NCBI GenBank assembly: GCA_024697065.1
Contig: JAILGE010000031.1
Coordinates: 146,839 to 210,838, forward strand
Length of the DNA: 64,000 nt
Direction of reading: 5' to 3'
DNA from: Lachnospiraceae bacterium
Lineage (GTDB): Bacteria > Bacillota > Clostridia > Lachnospirales > Lachnospiraceae
The first letter of the stretch is position 1. The number at the start of each line of letters is the position of its first letter. Positions 48,629 to 58,463 of this stretch are shown here, piece by piece. Below the pieces are notes generated by a model, which was not told where the DNA came from, did not search any database, and worked only from the letters and a program-made list of their open reading frames with translations. The position numbers and the translations under genes were made by a program.

Positions 48629-50181
48629 AATGTCCTTCCTGCGGCGGAGAACTCCGTTTTGATATATCGCTTCAAAGATCAGTATGCGATTCCTGCGGAA
48701 ATACATATGATCCCTCGGCACTTAACAGCAATGATACTTCGGCAGAAGTAAACCGTGTTGCAGATGATGCTTCGGGACAGATAGATGTCATCGAATATAC
48801 ATGCCCGCAGTGCGGCGGAGTCCTGTATTCTGCTGATGAGACGGTGACGAGTTACTGTTCTTTCTGCGGATCGCAGGTGTTATTGTCATCCAAGATGGTG
48901 AAGATGGCAAAACCTCAGGGAGTTATCCCTTTTATAAAGACCAAGGAACAGTGTAAAGAAGCTTTCGTCAATAAGCTAAAAAGAACAAGATTCCTGCCTA
49001 AAGAGTATCTGTCATCCGGAAGCTCTGAGAATTTCAGAGGGATCTATATGCCATACTGGGTATATGATGCCTCGGCCCACGGGGATTTCAGCGTACCTTT
49101 TACAAGAGAGATCCGCCGCGGCAGTCACAGTTACAGGCAGGTATATAATTGTACAGGACATGTGGAAGCCGATATTTCGGGCATATCTTTTGATGCCTCA
49201 TCTGCATTCTCGGATAATGTAAGTGAAACAATAGCACCTTACGGTATCAGAAAGATGCAGGATTACGATCCGGCGTTCTTCTCCGGCTTTTATGCGGATT
49301 ATGCTGACGTACCTTCGGAAATATATGCGGATGATGCGCGCAGCTGCGCAAAGGAAAGAGTTATAGATAAGATCGCGGAAGATCCGGCGCTGGCCGGCCT
49401 GGACAGACCGGATGTTGCTGATATTCCCACATTGCCTGTAGTACTTCCAAGGAGAGCAAAGCTTGCATATTTCCCTGTATGGTTTATGGCATGGCGAAAG
49501 AAGGACCGTGTCGCTTATGCAGTTGTTAACGGACAGACAGGTAAAGTGAGCTGTGATCTTCCTGTAGATAAAAGCAGATTCTTCCTGTTAACTCTGGCTT
49601 TGCTGATACCTGTATATCTGTTCCTCTTACTGATGTTTCCGTCAATGACCGGAGGAGACGTGATGAAGTTCATGCAGTTTATGGAGATGATCTGTTCATT
49701 GATGCTCTTTTTAAACTGCGGTACATTGATAAAAAAAGAAGAACACACAGGCGATAAAGGTCTGAACAGAAAAGATCCGGAAAAAGAAGCGGCGAGAAAG
49801 AAGAGAAAAACCGTAATAGCGGTAACGGTATTGTTGATAGCACTGTTTTCATGGCTGCTTACTTTTATATTGATCTATGTTTTTGCTTTTTTGATCAATA
49901 CGGGAATACTGGCGCCGCTGTTCATCTTTTTTATGACGGTACTGACTTTCCCGCGCCTCACAAGGATAAGGCATGGTGGAGGTATCGCGGTAAGTACGAT
50001 AATTTTATTGATAACTTCTTTTATCGCGGAAGTTATCTATGTCATGGAACCTACAGAGGCGGTCTGGTATTTTGTTATATCAGCCATTATGACTGCGGGA
50101 ATAATGTTTGCATTAATGTCATTACTGACTATCCTTAACCGTATGACAACAAGACCGCTTCCGCAGTTTGCAAAAAGATGA
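48625..50181 (+). CDS. Zinc-ribbon (TFIIB-type) membrane protein
   Basis: CPSCGGELRFD...CDSCG and CPQCGGVLYS...CSFCG; C-terminal TM segments. Confidence 0.8.
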   Translation: MKCPSCGGELRFDISLQRSVCDSCGNTYDPSALNSNDTSAEVNRVADDASGQIDVIEYTCPQCGGVLYSADETVTSYCSFCGSQVLLSSKMVKMAKPQGVIPFIKTKEQCKEAFVNKLKRTRFLPKEYLSSGSSENFRGIYMPYWVYDASAHGDFSVPFTREIRRGSHSYRQVYNCTGHVEADISGISFDASSAFSDNVSETIAPYGIRKMQDYDPAFFSGFYADYADVPSEIYADDARSCAKERVIDKIAEDPALAGLDRPDVADIPTLPVVLPRRAKLAYFPVWFMAWRKKDRVAYAVVNGQTGKVSCDLPVDKSRFFLLTLALLIPVYLFLLLMFPSMTGGDVMKFMQFMEMICSLMLFLNCGTLIKKEEHTGDKGLNRKDPEKEAARKKRKTVIAVTVLLIALFSWLLTFILIYVFAFLINTGILAPLFIFFMTVLTFPRLTRIRHGGGIAVSTIILLITSFIAEVIYVMEPTEAVWYFVISAIMTAGIMFALMSLLTILNRMTTRPLPQFAKR

Positions 50182-50194
50182 CAGGAGGGTGAAA

Positions 50195-50593
50195 ATGAAC
50201 AGTATCACATATGTACATTTTTCATTGGACGAACTTCTTTCCGTAGGTGAGAATGCGGATATGGCTCAGGACAGCGCATTTTTATATATTTCTCTTATTT
50301 TTATGTCAGTAGTGATATCGATGTTCGCAAGCTTTCTGATCCTTAGGAATTCAAGGAAAGAAAAGAGTGCCGGTATCGCGGAAATAAGCGGAGGACTTTT
50401 AGAGTCGGTAAAAGTGAGCGGAGTCAGCACCACAGACGCTGTACCGAATATATCCGTAAATGAACTGATTGGATATTTTAATGGAAATGCGGATCACAGA
50501 AATGTGAACCGGATGAACCCGAACCAAAATATCCCTGATCAAACGTTCTATAACCAAAGAAACAACGGTCAGGGGAACATAAGGAATAATTGA
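50195..50593 (+). CDS. Small membrane protein, unknown
   Basis: One TM segment (FLYISLIFMSVVISMFASFLIL); RBS AGGAGGG before ATG 50195. Confidence 0.65.
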   Translation: MNSITYVHFSLDELLSVGENADMAQDSAFLYISLIFMSVVISMFASFLILRNSRKEKSAGIAEISGGLLESVKVSGVSTTDAVPNISVNELIGYFNGNADHRNVNRMNPNQNIPDQTFYNQRNNGQGNIRNN

Positions 50594-50594
50594 A

Positions 50595-51638
50595 ATGCGT
50601 AATAAGAGCCTCGATAAGATCAGGATCATTGCCATAACGCTGGTGGTACTTGTGCATACATCTGCGCAGTGGGTATCTGCAGGCGACCTGCATCATGTAT
50701 ATGCAACGGAATTCTCAAATATCATTTCCTTTGTGGGCGTGGGTATTTTTGCAATGTTAAGCGGAGCGCTGATGCTTTCTCCCGCAAAAAAGATGACTGC
50801 AGGAAGAGCGTGCAAAAAAGCTTTTCATTTTCTGTTTTTATATTTTTTTTGGAAAGGCTTTTATCTTTGCTTTGACAGGTTAATGGCAGGAGGTCTTAAT
50901 GCATCTGACATAAAGCCGTTGATGCTCTCGCTTATCAGAGAGCGTGGATATTATCATCTCTGGTACCTTGCAATGTTATTCTGGATAATACTGCTTGTCC
51001 CGCTGATCAGGCAGGGGTGCGAAGACAAAAAGACATGTATGATGTATCTGATACCGTTTGCACTGCTTAGTGTGATACTGCCCGCAGCTGCATATTTTGA
51101 TTATCCTTTCAGATATACCGTTTCCGACTTTGTTAATACCCTTGACCCCTTATACTACGTGGGCTATCTTGGATTTTTTATTCTCGGTCATTATCTGTAT
51201 GAATGGAATACGGGGTGGAACAGGTCTAAGAAGTTTACGGTGGCGGCTGCCGCTGCTGTCACATTTGCCGCTTTCTGGCTGAATGCTGTTAAAAGATCCA
51301 TTGGACAGGGAAAGTTTTTTACGGATTTTTCAACCCCCTTTAATCCGGGTTGCGTTTTGATATGCATTGCTGTTTTTATATGTATTGCGGATAAAGCAGG
51401 GAAGGCAGGCGCAGCCTCAAAAGAGATATCACTGTCGGAACGGCTCTCCCGCGGCGCTTTTGGTGTATATATGTTACATCCCCTGGTGCTGGTATTCCTT
51501 ACAAGACGGAATGTGGTTGATACACTTCTTCCGAATGCGTGGGGGATACCGGTATTACTGTTGATGATACTTATCATATCTTATGTGATATCAATGATCC
51601 TTAATCTGATACCGGGGATAAAAAAATTGTTGGGATGA
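50595..51638 (+). CDS. Acyltransferase 3 (OafA/YrhL-like) family membrane protein
   Basis: RNKSLDKIRIIAITLVVLVHTSAQW and ~10 TM; ...RLSRGAFGVYMLHPLVL. Confidence 0.9.
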   Translation: MRNKSLDKIRIIAITLVVLVHTSAQWVSAGDLHHVYATEFSNIISFVGVGIFAMLSGALMLSPAKKMTAGRACKKAFHFLFLYFFWKGFYLCFDRLMAGGLNASDIKPLMLSLIRERGYYHLWYLAMLFWIILLVPLIRQGCEDKKTCMMYLIPFALLSVILPAAAYFDYPFRYTVSDFVNTLDPLYYVGYLGFFILGHYLYEWNTGWNRSKKFTVAAAAAVTFAAFWLNAVKRSIGQGKFFTDFSTPFNPGCVLICIAVFICIADKAGKAGAASKEISLSERLSRGAFGVYMLHPLVLVFLTRRNVVDTLLPNAWGIPVLLLMILIISYVISMILNLIPGIKKLLG

Positions 51639-51647
51639 GTGTTTGTT

Positions 51648-51765
51648 AAATGATTATCATCAAATGATTTTCTTAAAATGATTTTTTAAAATGATTTTTT
51701 AAAATGATTTCTTTAAATGATTTCTTTAAATGATTTCTTTAAATGTTTTTTTAATTGATTTTTTC
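51648..51765 (+). repeat. AT-rich tandem repeat, unit ~13 bp (AAATGATTTCTTT / AAATGATTTTTTA)
   Basis: 7 consecutive units beginning AAATGATT (51648, 51662, 51676, 51689, 51702, 51715, 51728) plus degenerate copies. Confidence 0.93.
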
Positions 51766-51778
51766 CGGAGGTATAAAT

Positions 51779-52861
51779 ATGAATCAATTTAAATTACCGT
51801 ATCATCTTATCGTTGAAGCAGGAGCTTTTGATCATATCCCGGAAAAGATGTGTGACGCGATACCGGGAATAGAAAAGAAAAAAGTGATCTTCGTAACGGA
51901 AGAAAATCTGAAAAGCATATTTGAAGATCGTATCAAAGGGATATGTGACCAGTTTGAAAACAGCGAAGAATATCTTATACAGAGAGCTGATTATGACAGC
52001 GCTGTCGCTCTGGCAAAATATATAACTATGAATGATATAAATATGGTTATAGGATTCGGCGGCGGAACGGTACTGGATCTTGCAAAGTTTGCCGCTTTTG
52101 TGAGCAAGACAGTATATATATCCCTTCCGACGACATTATCCAATGATTCGCTGGCTTCTCCGGTGGCTGTGCTTGGAACTACCGGTAAGGCGAGAAAGAG
52201 TTTTAAGTGTACGATCCCCCATGCCATAATGGTAGATGCGGATATCATAAAGTCCGCGCCCTCAAGACAGCTCCTTTCCGGAATAGGAGATACGATATCA
52301 AAATATACAGCGCTGTATGACTGGAAACTTGCTTCGGAGAAAGATACGGAGCGGGTGGATGATTTTGCGTATATGCTCTCAAGAATGGCTTTTGACTCCA
52401 TATGTTTCTTTGAAGGCGGACATTCTGAAATGACTGAAAATGAACTGAAAACAAACTCCTTTATCCGTCGCCTGACACAGGCTCTTGTGATGGGAGGACT
52501 GGCCATGGAGATAGCAGGGAGCTCGAGACCCAGTTCCGGATCGGAACATCTTTTCTGTCATGCTCTTGAAGAGAATTTCAGTGAGGAAGTGAATATCCCT
52601 CACGGAATCGCTGTGGCAATGGGAAGCTATCCAGCAGCAATATTCCAGGGACGTAATCATGAAAAGATAAAGAATGTCATAAAGCAATATCATATTCCCG
52701 TAAAGCCTTCGGATAACAAACTGGAACGCGATATCTTTATTGAGGCATGGCAGAAGGCGTCGGCATCAAGGGCTGACAGATATACGATCCTGAGAGAGAC
52801 CGATCTTTCGAAGGACAGGCTTGGAAGATTATATGACGAGATGGAAGAAATCTTTTCATGA
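51779..52861 (+). CDS. Glycerol-1-phosphate dehydrogenase-like (EgsA/AraM family) iron-containing alcohol dehydrogenase
   Basis: GFGGGTVLDLAKFAA, SLPTTLSNDSLASPVAV, GSSRPSSGSEHLFCHALE; RBS GGAGG before ATG 51779. Confidence 0.82.
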   Translation: MNQFKLPYHLIVEAGAFDHIPEKMCDAIPGIEKKKVIFVTEENLKSIFEDRIKGICDQFENSEEYLIQRADYDSAVALAKYITMNDINMVIGFGGGTVLDLAKFAAFVSKTVYISLPTTLSNDSLASPVAVLGTTGKARKSFKCTIPHAIMVDADIIKSAPSRQLLSGIGDTISKYTALYDWKLASEKDTERVDDFAYMLSRMAFDSICFFEGGHSEMTENELKTNSFIRRLTQALVMGGLAMEIAGSSRPSSGSEHLFCHALEENFSEEVNIPHGIAVAMGSYPAAIFQGRNHEKIKNVIKQYHIPVKPSDNKLERDIFIEAWQKASASRADRYTILRETDLSKDRLGRLYDEMEEIFS

Positions 52862-52894
52862 GAGAGCTTTTGTTTGGATTATATAGCTTATGAT

Positions 52895-52938
52895 AAAAAA
52901 CTCCGTGTGATGTCTTAAACATACACACGGAGTTTTTT
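52895..52938. terminator. Bidirectional terminator
   Basis: AAAAAACTCCGTGTG ... CACACGGAGTTTTTT. Confidence 0.88.
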
Positions 52939-52943
52939 GAATA

Positions 52944-53234
52944 TTACATTATCACGATCATATCCGATGAAATGAGCCATGCAGCAAGGATTATCTGGAT
53001 GGCCATGATGGCAGGCAGTCCGTAAACGAAATACCAGTGCCTTGTCTTATGACGGAATATATACATTCCTATGATCGAACCTATCGACCCTCCGAATATC
53101 GCAAAGAGGAACAGCGCCAGCTCGGATATCCTGTATTCGTGGCGTTTAGCCTTCCACTTGTCGATACCCATTGATGCGAATCCGGCGATATTCATAAGGA
53201 CCAGATAAGCAATGATTATAATGATAACTTTCAT
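52944..53234 (-). CDS. DUF1294 domain-containing membrane protein
   Basis: GIDKWKAKRHEYRISELALFLFAIFGGSIGSIIGMYIFRHKTRHWYF. Confidence 0.9.
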   Translation of the reverse strand: MKVIIIIIAYLVLMNIAGFASMGIDKWKAKRHEYRISELALFLFAIFGGSIGSIIGMYIFRHKTRHWYFVYGLPAIMAIQIILAAWLISSDMIVIM

Positions 53235-53240
53235 CGGGAC

Positions 53241-54464
53241 TTAGTTTTTCTTTCCTTCGAGTTCCTGATGCTTCATGCCGCGAACCTTGCTTGCAAGACC
53301 GAAGAGATTGATGAATCCTTCTGCATCATGATGGTCATAGAGATCACCTGTTGTGAAGGAAGCGATACTCTCATTGTAGAGTGAGTAAGGAGAGGTCTCG
53401 CCGGCCTTAATGATGTTGCCCTTGTAAAGCTTGAACTTAACATCACCGGTAACATACTGCTGTGTTGACTCGATGAATGCCTGTACAGCTTCACGTAAAG
53501 GTGTGAACCACTTTCCTTCGTAAACGATCTGAGCGAAGAGATTGCCCATGTCAAGCTTGGTCTTGGTGGTCTCTCTGTCGAGGATGAGCTCTTCAAGCTG
53601 CTGATGAGCCTCGTAAAGGATAGTTCCGCCCGGTGTCTCATATACGCCGCGGCTCTTCATTCCTACTACACGGTTCTCAACGATATCGATGATGCCTATA
53701 CCATGCTTTCCGCCGAGCTTGTTAAGTGTGCGGATGATATCGGAAACCTTCATTTCCTTGCCGTTTACGGATGTGGGAACACCCTTTTCAAAGTGCATTG
53801 TTACATATTCGCCTTCATCCGGTGCCTTCTCGGGAGTTGTACCGAGAACAAGGAGGTGCTCGAAGTTAGGCTCGTTGGCGGGATCTTCAAGCTCAAGACC
53901 TTCATGGCTTATATGCCATAAGTTACGGTCACGGCTGTAAGAATTGTCTGCGGAGAAGGGAAGTGTGATACCCTTTTCACGGCAGTATGCGATCTCTTCC
54001 TCTCTGCTCTGGAGAGTCCACTTGTCACTTCTCCATGCAGCGATGATCTTGATGTCGGGAGCAAGAGCCTTGATACCGAGCTCAAATCTGATCTGGTCAT
54101 TTCCTTTTCCTGTTGCACCATGGCAGATGGCTACAGCGCCTTCCTTACGTGCGATCTCAACCAGTTTCTTGGCGATGAGAGGTCGTGCCATTGATGTTCC
54201 CAGCAGATACTTGTTCTCATAGATCGCATGAGCCTGTACACAGGGAACGATGTATTTATCGGCGAATTCGTCGGTAACATCGAGGATATAGAGCTTTTCC
54301 GCACCGCAGGATTTTGCTCTTTCCTCAAGCCCGTCAAGCTCTGACTCCTGACCGCAGTCTATGCAGACACAGACTACTTCATAATTGAAGTTTTCTTTGA
54401 GCCAGGGAATGATGGCTGTGGTGTCAAGCCCGCCTGAATATGCGAGAATAACTTTTTCTTTCAT
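53241..54464 (-). CDS. argG: Argininosuccinate synthase
   Basis: LAYSGGLDTTAIIPWLKE, GATGKGNDQIRFE. Confidence 0.97.
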   Translation of the reverse strand: MKEKVILAYSGGLDTTAIIPWLKENFNYEVVCVCIDCGQESELDGLEERAKSCGAEKLYILDVTDEFADKYIVPCVQAHAIYENKYLLGTSMARPLIAKKLVEIARKEGAVAICHGATGKGNDQIRFELGIKALAPDIKIIAAWRSDKWTLQSREEEIAYCREKGITLPFSADNSYSRDRNLWHISHEGLELEDPANEPNFEHLLVLGTTPEKAPDEGEYVTMHFEKGVPTSVNGKEMKVSDIIRTLNKLGGKHGIGIIDIVENRVVGMKSRGVYETPGGTILYEAHQQLEELILDRETTKTKLDMGNLFAQIVYEGKWFTPLREAVQAFIESTQQYVTGDVKFKLYKGNIIKAGETSPYSLYNESIASFTTGDLYDHHDAEGFINLFGLASKVRGMKHQELEGKKN

Positions 54465-54515
54465 GATAATGTTTACCTCCGTTTGTTTGTTAATGATGCC
54501 CCCATATTACAACAA

Positions 54516-54543
54516 TTGTTTTTTCTTTGCAATGTGCTATAAT
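54516..54543 (+). promoter_or_regulatory. Promoter for GNAT-argJBD
   Basis: TTGTTT -16 nt- TATAAT. Confidence 0.5.
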
Positions 54544-54563
54544 TTAACGATTATTTAATGTGG

Positions 54564-54600
54564 AAAATTGCCACCGGATCCCGGAGGCGGTATTTTTCTT
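54564..54600 (+). terminator. Intrinsic terminator/attenuator-like hairpin in the GNAT-arg leader
   Basis: ATTGCC A CCGG ATC CCGG A GGCGGT followed by ATTTTTCTT, between the promoter and the start codon. Confidence 0.6.
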
Positions 54601-54616
54601 AAATTGAGGTAATGAA

Positions 54617-55060
54617 ATGATAAGAGCAATGACGATAGACGATTACGATCAGGTGAAGGCACTCTGGATGACCATACACGGCTTCGGTATCAGAAGCGTG
54701 GATGATTCAAGGGAAGGTATAGATATGTTCCTTAAGCGCAATCCGGGAATGAGTGTGGTCGCCATTGAGGATGATCATGTGGTAGGCGCCATACTCTGCG
54801 GACATGACGGAAGGAGAGGCTGCCTTTATCATGTATGCGTGGATGAGAAATACAGAAGAAACGGCATAGGCAAAGATATGGTTGTTTTTTGCATGAATGC
54901 CTTAAAGGCCGAGCATATAAACAAAGTGTCACTCATTGCTTTTACCAGAAATGATATAGGAAATGCTTTCTGGCATTGCATAGGATGGAATGAAAGAGAA
55001 GATCTGAATTATTATGATTTTACTCTTAATGAAGCAAATATAACGGCATTCAACAGTTAA
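54617..55060 (+). CDS. GNAT-family N-acetyltransferase
   Basis: LYHVCVDEKYRRNGIGKDMVVFCMNAL; 147 aa. Confidence 0.9.
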   Translation: MIRAMTIDDYDQVKALWMTIHGFGIRSVDDSREGIDMFLKRNPGMSVVAIEDDHVVGAILCGHDGRRGCLYHVCVDEKYRRNGIGKDMVVFCMNALKAEHINKVSLIAFTRNDIGNAFWHCIGWNEREDLNYYDFTLNEANITAFNS

Positions 55061-55075
55061 AAGCGAGGTTTGGAT

Positions 55076-56308
55076 ATGGGAAAGATTACTTTGACGGATG
55101 GTGGTATCACTTCAGCTGCCGGTTTTAAGGCTGCAAGCTGTGAAGCCGGGATAAAATATGAAAACAGGCGTGATATGGCGCTTGTGTATTCAACTGTACC
55201 CTGCGAATGTGCGGGAGCATTTACCAGTAATAAGGTTAAGGCTGCCTGTGTTCAGTGGGATAAAAGAATAGTCGAATCCGGAGCAAAGCTTCAGGCAGTG
55301 GTGGTTAATACCGGTATCGCCAATGCCTGCACCGGAAAGGAAGGCTTTGATGCCTGCGAAGCGACTGCCGCTGCGGTAAACGAGTGCCTGGGCGTAGACA
55401 AGGGAAGTGTTGCCGTGGGATCTACCGGTGTTATAGGAATGCAGCTGTCGGTTGACAGACTGGTGGCCGGAGTAAAGAAGATGAGCACATCTCTGGATGA
55501 TTCAAGAGAGGCCGCTACACTGGCATCCAAGGCCATCATGACAACGGATACCGTTAATAAGGAGATCGCTGTTACTTTTGAAGTAAAGGGTAAGAAGATA
55601 ACCATAGGCGGCATGAGCAAGGGATCGGGAATGATCCATCCCAATATGTGCACAATGCTGGGATTTCTGGCGACAGATCTTTCCATAGACCGTGCGCTCA
55701 TGCAGGAAGCTCTGCTTAGCGTTGTCAAAGATACTTTCAATATGATAACCGTTGACGGAGATACATCTACCAATGATACTGTCTTACTGATGGCCAACGG
55801 ACTTGCGGGAAATGATAAGATCACCGAAAAGGATGATGATTATGATACTTTCTGCGAGGCTCTTTTCCTTATCTGCAGATATCTTGCAAGAAAGATGGCT
55901 GCTGACGGAGAAGGGGCCAGCAAGCTTTTCGAGGCCCATGTAGTTAATGCAAAGAGCAAGGAAGATGCCAAAACCCTCTCCCGTGCCATTGTCGGATCGA
56001 ATCTTTCAAAAGCTGCGATCTTCGGATGTGACGCAAACTTCGGAAGGTTCCTTTGTGCTATGGGTTATTCCGGTGCGGATTTCGATCAGGAAGATGTGGA
56101 GCTTTTCTTTGAAAGCGCTGCAGGCAGACTGAAAGTATTCGAAAAGGGAACCCCCATTGTTTTCGATGAGGAAACTGCCGTTAAGATAATGAAGGAAGAC
56201 GAAGTGACTGTATTCGTTGATATGCATGAAGGAAGCGAAGAAGCCACTGCATGGGGATGTGATCTGACATATGATTATGTTAAGATCAATGCTGACTACC
56301 GGTCATGA
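55076..56308 (+). CDS. argJ: Glutamate N-acetyltransferase / amino-acid acetyltransferase
   Basis: [26 protein letters not shown] autoproteolysis region; [16 protein letters not shown]. Confidence 0.96.
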   Translation: [410 protein letters not shown]

Positions 56309-56359
56309 TGCCGGATCAGATATATTTAAGAAATAATAGTTAAAGGAGAAGAAACATCG

Positions 56360-57247
56360 ATGAAAAAAGAAGAGATGGAACAGGTTGCAAAAAAAGCCGA
56401 GGTGTTGATAGAAGCACTTCCTTATATTCAGGCTTTTAACCGACGAATAATCGTTGTTAAGTACGGCGGTTCCGCAATGGCTGATCCTGAACTTCAGCGT
56501 AATGTCATCAAGGATGTTACACTTCTTAAGTTAGTAGGTTTTAAGCCCATCATCGTTCACGGAGGCGGCAAGGAAATAAGCGGATGGTTAGGCAAGATCG
56601 GTAAGGAATCTCAGTTCGTAAACGGTCTTCGTGTAACGGACTCCGATACGATGGAAGTGGCCGAGATGGTCCTTAACAAGGTAAACAAGCGCCTTGTGAC
56701 AATGGTCGAGGAGCTGGGAGTACGTGCAGTCGGTATAAGCGGCAAGGACGGCGGACTTCTTAAGGTCGAGAAAAAATATTCGGACGGTAAGGACATAGGA
56801 TTTGTGGGACAGATCAAATCCGTGGATCCCAAGATCCTCTTCGATATGATCGAGAAGGATTTCCTTCCCATAGTATGTCCCATAGGAATGGATGATGATT
56901 TTGAGACCTATAACATAAATGCGGATGATGCGGCATGTGCGGTAGCCAAGGCTGTAGGTGCGGAGAAGCTTGCATTCCTTACGGATATCGAGGGCCTTTA
57001 CAGAGATATCAAAGATCCGTCTTCCTTTATTTCGCATATTCGTGTATCACAGGCAAAGGAACTGATCGACAGTGGTATCATCGGCGGAGGCATGCTGCCT
57101 AAGCTGGGCAATTGCATCGACGCTATGGAGAACGGCGTACAGAAAGTTCATATCCTGGATGGCAGACTTGCACACAGTCTTTTGCTTGAGATCTTTACCA
57201 AGGAAGGTATCGGAACGATGATCTTCCCGGATGACGCGGATATTTAA
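56360..57247 (+). CDS. argB: Acetylglutamate kinase
   Basis: [34 protein letters not shown]. Confidence 0.97.
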   Translation: MKKEEMEQVAKKAEVLIEALPYIQAFNRRIIVVKYGGSAMADPELQRNVIKDVTLLKLVGFKPIIVHGGGKEISGWLGKIGKESQFVNGLRVTDSDTMEVAEMVLNKVNKRLVTMVEELGVRAVGISGKDGGLLKVEKKYSDGKDIGFVGQIKSVDPKILFDMIEKDFLPIVCPIGMDDDFETYNINADDAACAVAKAVGAEKLAFLTDIEGLYRDIKDPSSFISHIRVSQAKELIDSGIIGGGMLPKLGNCIDAMENGVQKVHILDGRLAHSLLLEIFTKEGIGTMIFPDDADI

Positions 57248-57272
57248 CCAGCATTAACAGGAGAAAAAAACA

Positions 57273-58463
57273 ATGAATACAATGAAAGAATATATAGATG
57301 AAGCGGAGAGGGATCTTCTCCATACATATAACAGGTATCAGGTCGTATTTGATCACGGCGAAGGCGTCAGACTTTTTGATCTTGAAGGAAAAAGCTATCT
57401 CGACTTCGTATGCGGTATAGGCGTGTTTGCTCTTGGTTATGGCAACAAAGAGTACAATGATTCGCTTAAGGCGCAGATCGACAAGATAATACATACATCA
57501 AATTATTATTATAACGTTCCGGCTATCGAAGCTGCCAAAGCCATGAAGAAGGTCTCCGGAATGGACAGGGTATTTTTTACCAACAGCGGAGCAGAGGCTA
57601 TCGAAGGAGCTATCAAGACAGCAAGAAAGTATGCTTTCTTAAAAGACGGAAAGACCGATCATGAGATCATAGCAATGAATCATTCATTTCACGGCAGGAC
57701 CATGGGTGCTTTATCCGTTACGGGTACAAAGAAGTATCGGGATCCCTTTGAACCTATGATCGGAAATATCAGATTTGCAGAGATGAATGATATAGAAAGC
57801 GTTAAAGCACTTATCAATGATAAGACCTGCGCTATCCTTTTTGAAACGGTTCAGGGAGAAGGAGGAGTTCATCCCGCAGAGGAAGCATTCCTTAAGGAGA
57901 TCAGAAAGATCTGTGATGAAAAAGATATCCTTCTTATGCTGGATGAGATACAGTGCGGTATGGGAAGATGCGGAGAGTATTTCGCATGGCAGAAGTACAG
58001 TGTGAAGCCCGATGTGCTTACCAGTGCAAAGGCTCTGACATGCGGTGTTCCCGCAGGTGCATTCATGATGACGGAAAAAGTGGGGACGCATTCCCTCGTT
58101 GCCGGAGATCATGGTACCACTTACGGCGGAAATCCTCTTGCGGGTGCAGCTGTTGTGGAAGTGATCAGGCAGTATGAGGAAAGAAATATAAACGGGCATG
58201 TAAAGGAAGTCGGAGCATATCTTTGGGATAAGCTTGAAGAAGTAAAGAATGCCCATTCCGATATAGTTGATCACCGCGGTGCAGGTTTATTACAGGGACT
58301 TGAGTTTGACCATCCCGTGGCTGATATCATCAATAAAGCGCTTGATAAGGGGCTTGTACTTATAAATGCCGGAACCAATATCATCAGGTTCCTTCCTCCT
58401 CTTGTCATTGAAAAGAGCGACGTTGATGAAATGATAGATATTTTAAATACCTGCTTTGAGTAA
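57273..58463 (+). CDS. argD: Acetylornithine aminotransferase
   Basis: FTNSGAEAIEGAIKTARKYA, FHGRTMGALS, LDEIQCGMGRCGEYFAWQ. Confidence 0.95.
   Translation: MNTMKEYIDEAERDLLHTYNRYQVVFDHGEGVRLFDLEGKSYLDFVCGIGVFALGYGNKEYNDSLKAQIDKIIHTSNYYYNVPAIEAAKAMKKVSGMDRVFFTNSGAEAIEGAIKTARKYAFLKDGKTDHEIIAMNHSFHGRTMGALSVTGTKKYRDPFEPMIGNIRFAEMNDIESVKALINDKTCAILFETVQGEGGVHPAEEAFLKEIRKICDEKDILLMLDEIQCGMGRCGEYFAWQKYSVKPDVLTSAKALTCGVPAGAFMMTEKVGTHSLVAGDHGTTYGGNPLAGAAVVEVIRQYEERNINGHVKEVGAYLWDKLEEVKNAHSDIVDHRGAGLLQGLEFDHPVADIINKALDKGLVLINAGTNIIRFLPPLVIEKSDVDEMIDILNTCFE

Noticed and set aside
51648-51765. CRISPR array
   Set aside because: Repeats are contiguous 13-14 bp units with no spacers and no cas genes
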